Translations under genes and position numbers: made by a program
Notes under the pieces: model-generated
Database searches by the model: none
Seen by the model: the letters and a program-made list of their open reading frames with translations, nothing else
Told to the model about the DNA's origin: nothing
Shown: positions 60,620 through 64,000 of the stretch, piece by piece
How positions within the stretch are numbered: position 1 is the first letter of the stretch
Layout: each line of letters begins with the position of its first letter
Assembly (NCBI RefSeq): GCF_000221185.1
Contig: NC_015865.1
Coordinates: 496,001-560,000 of the forward strand
Direction of reading: 5' to 3'
DNA length: 64,000 nt
Source: Thermococcus sp. 4557
GTDB lineage: Archaea; Methanobacteriota_B; Thermococci; Thermococcales; Thermococcaceae

Positions 60620-61095
60620 AGGTTGCGTACATAACCCTTCTCGGCCGCTCGCCGTGGGCGGTCGTTAACACCTACTACAAGCTCCTCACACGGGGAGAAA
60701 AGGCCGAGAGGATATACGTATTCACGGAGGAGCGCTACCGCCACAACCTGCCCAAGGTCGTCGAGGCGATTAGAGTAATTTCAGAGGCGTACAACCTCAA
60801 CCCGAGGATAGAAACAGAAGTCGTTCCGGACTACGGCTTCTTCGTCGCCGACAGAAAGTTCAGGGAGCTGTTCTCCAAGCTGGAGCGCGAGGGCTACAGG
60901 ATGGGTCTGGACATAACCTCAGGAAGGAAGGCCCTCGTTGCCGCCGCGATAGTTCAGATAAGGCAGTTCCCCGTGGCGTTCATCGTTTACATGGGGCTCC
61001 TCGACCTGGACTTCCCGGACAGGCCCTACATGATGATTCCAACCCACATGCAGCCGATAAAGAACTTCCTGGGTGATGAGAGTGAGGGAGACTAG
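60613..61095 (+). CDS. Stand-alone CARF-like nucleotide-sensing protein
   Basis: A 160-residue Rossmann-like protein. It begins VKVAYITLLGRSPWAVVNTYYKLL, the beta1-alpha1 element with LGxSP seen in CARF domains, continues AERIYVFTEE as beta2, and has MGLDITSGRKALVAAAIVQIR (residues 98-117), the counterpart of the D-(I/L)-T-G-G-x-K-x-M motif that binds cyclic oligoadenylate in CARF proteins. No effector domain is fused. It overlaps the downstream PIN-like gene by 20 bp and the upstream membrane-protein gene by 7 bp. It could sense cA4/cA6 for the PIN protein or act as a ring nuclease; both are inferences. Confidence 0.7.
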   Translation: MVKVAYITLLGRSPWAVVNTYYKLLTRGEKAERIYVFTEERYRHNLPKVVEAIRVISEAYNLNPRIETEVVPDYGFFVADRKFRELFSKLEREGYRMGLDITSGRKALVAAAIVQIRQFPVAFIVYMGLLDLDFPDRPYMMIPTHMQPIKNFLGDESEGD

Positions 61096-62077
61096 CGAGG
61101 TTATAGAGAAACCGGAGCTCCAGATACTCCTTAACGTTCTGGGGGACATCAGGGTGAGCTATCCGCTCTACGGACTGCCCCTGCTAAGGGCAAAGCCTGT
61201 GGAAACCGGCTACCGCGTTGAGCTCACGGTGAAGAGGCGGGAGTTCAACGAGCACGTTCCGGAGTACCTCTCCCATGAACTTCCCACCTGGACGGACTTC
61301 TACGAGTGCTTCATCTCCGCGGGCATCGTGAGGTACGCGAACATCGATGAGTTCGTCCAGAACCTGGAGCTCTACGAGAGGCTCAAGAAGGGCGTGGCCT
61401 TCGCTCCGGACACCAACCTCTTCTACCACCGCTTCATCTCGGGCTTCAAGCCCCTCGACAGGTACCAGATAGTCGTGGCGGAGGGCGTGAAGAAGGAGAT
61501 AGAGAACGCCATGAACTACAAGTACCGGCACAGGGAGCTGGAGGAAATCAGGCGCGAGGTTAGAAACGGAAGCCTCCTCCGGGAGTTCAGCAACAGGCGG
61601 ACGAAGAGGAGCAGAAAAGCCGCGTACATAGCCCTCAAGGAGTTCGAAAGGCTGAAGGACAGGATAATCATAGCCGAGAGCGTCAAAGAACCGGCCCACA
61701 ACAACGACGAGATAATAGTCAAGTCCCTCAAGCACTACGACAACATGACGCCAACTCTGCTCGTCTTCCTCACGGCGGACATAGCGATAACTGACGTGGC
61801 AGAGATGGAGGGGCTGGAGTACTTCCTCTTCAAGTACCCGCGCCAGGAGATTGGTCGGCACGACGTTACGGCCTATCAGCTCAGGACGCTCCTATTCAAC
61901 CTCGCGGCGGTTTTCGGCGTCATAGAGGTGAACGGAATAACGATTTTCGGCGAGTTCGGAGGCAAGAGCGGGCTGAACGAGCTGAAGCTGGTCTTTCCAA
62001 CCGAGAACAGGGGCTACCACGAGTTCGAGTTCCACCTGAAGCTCAGCAGGAAGCTGATGGAAATAATGGGGGGATAA
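61076..62077 (+). CDS. PIN-domain nuclease-like protein coupled to the CARF-like gene
   Basis: A 333-residue protein. Residues about 108-245 form a PIN-type nuclease core: Asp112 in FAPDTNLFYHRF, Glu136/Glu141 in VVAEGVKKEIENA, Asp211 in NNDEIIVKSL and Asp235 in FLTADIAI, giving the expected acidic Mg2+ site. The N-terminal 100 residues and C-terminal 80 residues are unrecognised alpha/beta extensions, perhaps binding the CARF partner or RNA. The start lies inside the CARF-like gene; ATG 61076 is used, though GTG 61082 has the better GGTGA spacing. Stop is 1 bp from a convergent gene. Confidence 0.76.
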   Translation: MRVRETSEVIEKPELQILLNVLGDIRVSYPLYGLPLLRAKPVETGYRVELTVKRREFNEHVPEYLSHELPTWTDFYECFISAGIVRYANIDEFVQNLELYERLKKGVAFAPDTNLFYHRFISGFKPLDRYQIVVAEGVKKEIENAMNYKYRHRELEEIRREVRNGSLLREFSNRRTKRSRKAAYIALKEFERLKDRIIIAESVKEPAHNNDEIIVKSLKHYDNMTPTLLVFLTADIAITDVAEMEGLEYFLFKYPRQEIGRHDVTAYQLRTLLFNLAAVFGVIEVNGITIFGEFGGKSGLNELKLVFPTENRGYHEFEFHLKLSRKLMEIMGG

Positions 62078-62365
62078 CTAAGCCCCCATCTTGAATTTAA
62101 TAAAGAGGGCCGTCATCACAAGGATAAAGATAAAGAGGGCCAGTATTTCGGCGATTGCCTCATGCAGGGGCAGAAGCAGGATGGACATGGAGACGCCGAG
62201 TGCAACCAGCTCTTCCCCTTCTTTGCTTTCTCCCCCGTACCTGTACTCCAGGGCGAAGGTTAGCCAGTTGAGGGCCACTATTATCAGCGGCGTTTCCCGG
62301 AAATCCACGAAGAGATACAGGACTCCGAGTATAAGAAATGGAAGGGCAAGAAGGAGGCGCCTCAT
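62078..62365 (-). CDS. Small membrane protein of unknown function
   Basis: A 95-residue protein with four hydrophobic segments (LLLALPFLILGVLYLFVDF, PLIIVALNWLTFALEY, LVALGVSMSILLLPLHEAIAEI, ALFIFILVMTALFIKF). No family recognised. It ends immediately beside the stop codon of the PIN-like gene (convergent). TIP49 lies upstream on the same strand beyond a 60-bp gap. Confidence 0.6.
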   Translation of the reverse strand: MRRLLLALPFLILGVLYLFVDFRETPLIIVALNWLTFALEYRYGGESKEGEELVALGVSMSILLLPLHEAIAEILALFIFILVMTALFIKFKMGA

Positions 62366-62425
62366 AATACCACCCAGCGTGTTTTCGGTCCCCTGAATGA
62401 AAGTTGGAAAAAGAGTTTAAGAGCT

Positions 62426-63751
62426 TTACTGAAGCATGCCCTCCAGCTTCTCCACGAACTCCATGCTCCTCCGGAGGTCCGCGAAGTACTCCTTCGCCCT
62501 CTCGATGTGCTCCTTCTCCACCCTTCCGCCCCTTGCCAGGACGCTGGCCGGAGCCAGGAGCTGCACCGCGTAGCGCAGGCTGGTCTTCTCGCCGAGCTCC
62601 GCGAGGTACTCTATCGCCTCCTCGCTCACCTCAATCCTCTCCTCCCTCGCGCGAATCTTGACTATCTCTCTGATTTCCTCCTTCCTGTAGGGCTCGGTGT
62701 TGATTATGAGCAGCCTGTCGAGCATGTCGATGGGTATCCCGTGCGGGGCTTCGAGGTCGGTGCCCCTTATCTTCGTCCTTCCGCGGTTCGTCGCGAGGAT
62801 GAGAATCGGCGCCAGCTCGCTCTCCATCGCCCTCGCGAGGAAGGAGAACGCCTCGATGTCGAGCATGTGGACCTCGTCTATGAAGAGAACCCCCGGCACG
62901 AGGCTGGCCTTCCCTTCCTCGATCCACTTCTTGACGGTCTCATCAACGCGCCCCCTTATCTCGTCGCTTATCTCCGCCCCAGTGCTGAAGAGCAGGCCGA
63001 AGATGTTGCCCCTTGCATTGGCAACGTCGAGGTCGTGGAGAGTGACGGTGTAGGTGAACTCCTTGATCTTGAGAACCGGTCCGCTCGGTAGGTTCACCTT
63101 GCGCTTGAAGAACAGCCCCTCTTCCTCCTTCGTTGTGCCTATCTTCGAAATCCTGCCGGTCTCGGCGTCAATCTGTATGACGTCGCCCTCCTCAACGCCC
63201 ATCTCCATGAGCTGATAGGCTATCTCCCTGCCGGCCCTGATGGTCTTCTGGTCATCCTTGGTGCGGAGGGTTATGACGACGCTCTCGGGGATCTCGACGT
63301 AGGGGTTGAACGGATGCCTGGTGCGGTTTATGCTTATCTCCCTGACCTCGCCCTCGTAGACCTTCCTCTCCTCGCTTATCCTAACGCCTATCGCCCTCCT
63401 GAGGGCCTCCTTCAGGAACTCGGTCTTCTTGACCTCGGCGGAATAAATCTCACTGCCCGCTATCTGGACGAAGGGCACGTCCTCACCGAGTTCCCTCGCT
63501 ATGCCCATAGCTATGGCCGTTTTACCGCTTCCCGTCGGGCCGACGAGAAGGATTCCCTTTCCGGCGAGCTTGCCGCGCTTGATGAGTTCAACCGCTATTC
63601 CCGCCGCTTCCCTAGCCTTAACCTGTCCGACCATTCCGTCGGCCATGAACTTCGCCTTTCCATTCTCGTCGAGACCAAGGCCCTTGATGTGAGAGTGGCT
63701 TCCAATCCTCTCGAAGCTCCTCGGTGCGGTCACTTCCTCTATAACTGGCAT
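62426..63751 (-). CDS. TIP49/RuvB-like AAA+ ATPase (Pontin/Reptin homologue)
   Basis: A 441-residue AAA+ ATPase of the TIP49 family: SHSHIKGLGLDENGKAKF start, Walker A GPTGSGKT (71-78), the large domain II insertion with an OB-like fold (residues about 125-240, ERKVYEGEVREISI...), Walker B LFIDEVHMLDIEAFSFL near 295 and ATNRGRTKIRGTD sensor region. Eukaryotic RuvBL1/2 act in chromatin remodelling and RNP assembly, including C/D snoRNP; archaeal function is unknown. The C/D sRNAs in this window make an RNP role an attractive but untested idea. TATA tract (aaatttttaaatc) upstream of ATG. Confidence 0.93.
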   Translation of the reverse strand: MPVIEEVTAPRSFERIGSHSHIKGLGLDENGKAKFMADGMVGQVKAREAAGIAVELIKRGKLAGKGILLVGPTGSGKTAIAMGIARELGEDVPFVQIAGSEIYSAEVKKTEFLKEALRRAIGVRISEERKVYEGEVREISINRTRHPFNPYVEIPESVVITLRTKDDQKTIRAGREIAYQLMEMGVEEGDVIQIDAETGRISKIGTTKEEEGLFFKRKVNLPSGPVLKIKEFTYTVTLHDLDVANARGNIFGLLFSTGAEISDEIRGRVDETVKKWIEEGKASLVPGVLFIDEVHMLDIEAFSFLARAMESELAPILILATNRGRTKIRGTDLEAPHGIPIDMLDRLLIINTEPYRKEEIREIVKIRAREERIEVSEEAIEYLAELGEKTSLRYAVQLLAPASVLARGGRVEKEHIERAKEYFADLRRSMEFVEKLEGMLQ

Positions 63752-63813
63752 GGCCCCACCCCCTTAATCTTTCCGGGGGTTACTAAAAGAGGGGAGATTT
63801 AAAAATTTGACGG

Positions 63814-63873
63814 CACGGCTCAGGCCGTCGATCCCGGGCATCGTTCACCCCAAAGGCCAATGTCATCATCGCC
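63814..63873 (-). ncRNA. Possible C/D-box sRNA, candidate 3
   Basis: On the minus strand, box C ATGATGA (63869 to 63863) and box D CTGA (63823 to 63820) are separated by 39 nt and flanked by sequences that can pair as GGC/GCC after a one-base offset. Internal C'/D' boxes are degenerate (a TGAACGA-like C' near 63840-63847 and no clear D'). It lies in a non-coding gap upstream of the TIP49 gene. Weaker than the two others. Confidence 0.4.
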
Positions 63874-63906
63874 GGAAAAAGTTATGACGGACCCTTAAAA
63901 ACCCTC

Positions 63907-64000
63907 TCAAAGCACGTGGAGGTACTTATGAACCTGGAAGCTCAGGCCGACGTTCTTCCGCCCCATGATGAGCGAAGCCTCGCGGTAGAGCTCCATGAGC
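63907..64000 (-). CDS. C-terminal fragment of an unidentified gene (continues beyond the window)
   Basis: An open minus-strand frame runs in from the right edge and ends at the TGA at 63909-63907. The 30 residues seen are ELYREASLIMGRKNVGLSFQVHKYLHVL plus two at the edge; codon use and composition look genuinely coding. The ending with QVHKYL recalls the C-terminus of 7-carboxy-7-deazaguanine synthase (QueE) proteins, but this is too short to call. T-rich sequence follows the stop on that strand. Confidence 0.5.
   Translation of the reverse strand, partial: LMELYREASLIMGRKNVGLSFQVHKYLHVL

Overview
The window looks like a chromosomal segment of a hyperthermophilic archaeon of the order Thermococcales (Thermococcus/Pyrococcus type). 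The evidence is: LonB, S3Ae (eS1), Pcc1, aRF1 and archaeal ArgRS genes; TATA elements 20-40 bp upstream of starts; GGTGA/GGAGG ribosome-binding sites placed about 5-7 nt before starts; class III signal-peptide pilins; C/D-box sRNA genes in gaps; and a complete 13-gene membrane-bound sulfane sulfur reductase (MBS, formerly MBX) operon, which is characteristic of this order. Gene order (LonB ... TrmTS, S3Ae, Pcc1, GAN, S15 ... MBS ... class III aminotransferase-fold racemase/Lrp) also resembles, from memory, the Thermococcus kodakarensis chromosome. No database search was possible.

Layout. 1-5.5 kb: 5'-part of lonB, a DUF2666 protein, RidA, a JAMM protease, an ArsR regulator with MazG, an Lrp regulator, a DUF92 membrane protein and two C/D sRNAs. 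5.5-10.7 kb (minus strand): information processing, with TrmTS-type tRNA methylase, S3Ae, Pcc1 (KEOPS), GAN nuclease, S15, then a LAGLIDADG homing endonuclease gene lodged between rps15 and the initiator tRNA-Met. 10.7-20 kb: exported orphans, the two subunits of phosphomevalonate dehydratase (archaeal mevalonate route), a site-2 protease, an HTH regulator, two tiny pilins and two large membrane proteins of AT-rich composition. 20-35.8 kb: HEAT-repeat protein, BofA, aRF1, aldolase, an ATPase with a striking paired palindrome promoter, ArgRS, two pairs of paralogous exported proteins, LplA C-domain protein plus SpoIIM, DUF354, a UDP-ManNAc biosynthesis pair (wecC-wecB type), a radical-SAM protein and an ACT regulator.

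36.1-46.1 kb is the MBS operon: an Mrp-type Na+/H+ antiporter module (A-D, F, G, H), a second H-like pump subunit, membrane anchor M and peripheral electron-transfer subunits J, K, L, N. Its promoter is flanked by two GTTnnnAAC sites that fit the redox regulator SurR. 46-51.8 kb: two DUF996 proteins, an NCS2 permease, a PLP-dependent racemase-like enzyme divergent from an Lrp regulator, and a metal-site-less M24-fold protein. 51.8-55.7 kb is a coherent set (DUF438, cysteine-less TusA-like, hybrid cluster protein, Cys-bearing HTH regulator) linked by four copies of an ATGACnnnnGTCAT palindrome. 55.7-64 kb: unknown proteins, a CcdA/thioredoxin pair, PQ-loop and PEBP proteins, then the most unusual unit of the window: DUF2284 protein, small membrane protein, a stand-alone CARF-like protein and a PIN-nuclease-like protein in overlapping order, followed by a TIP49 (RuvB-like) AAA+ ATPase and a partial gene at the right edge.

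No CRISPR array, insertion sequence, rRNA gene or replication origin was seen.
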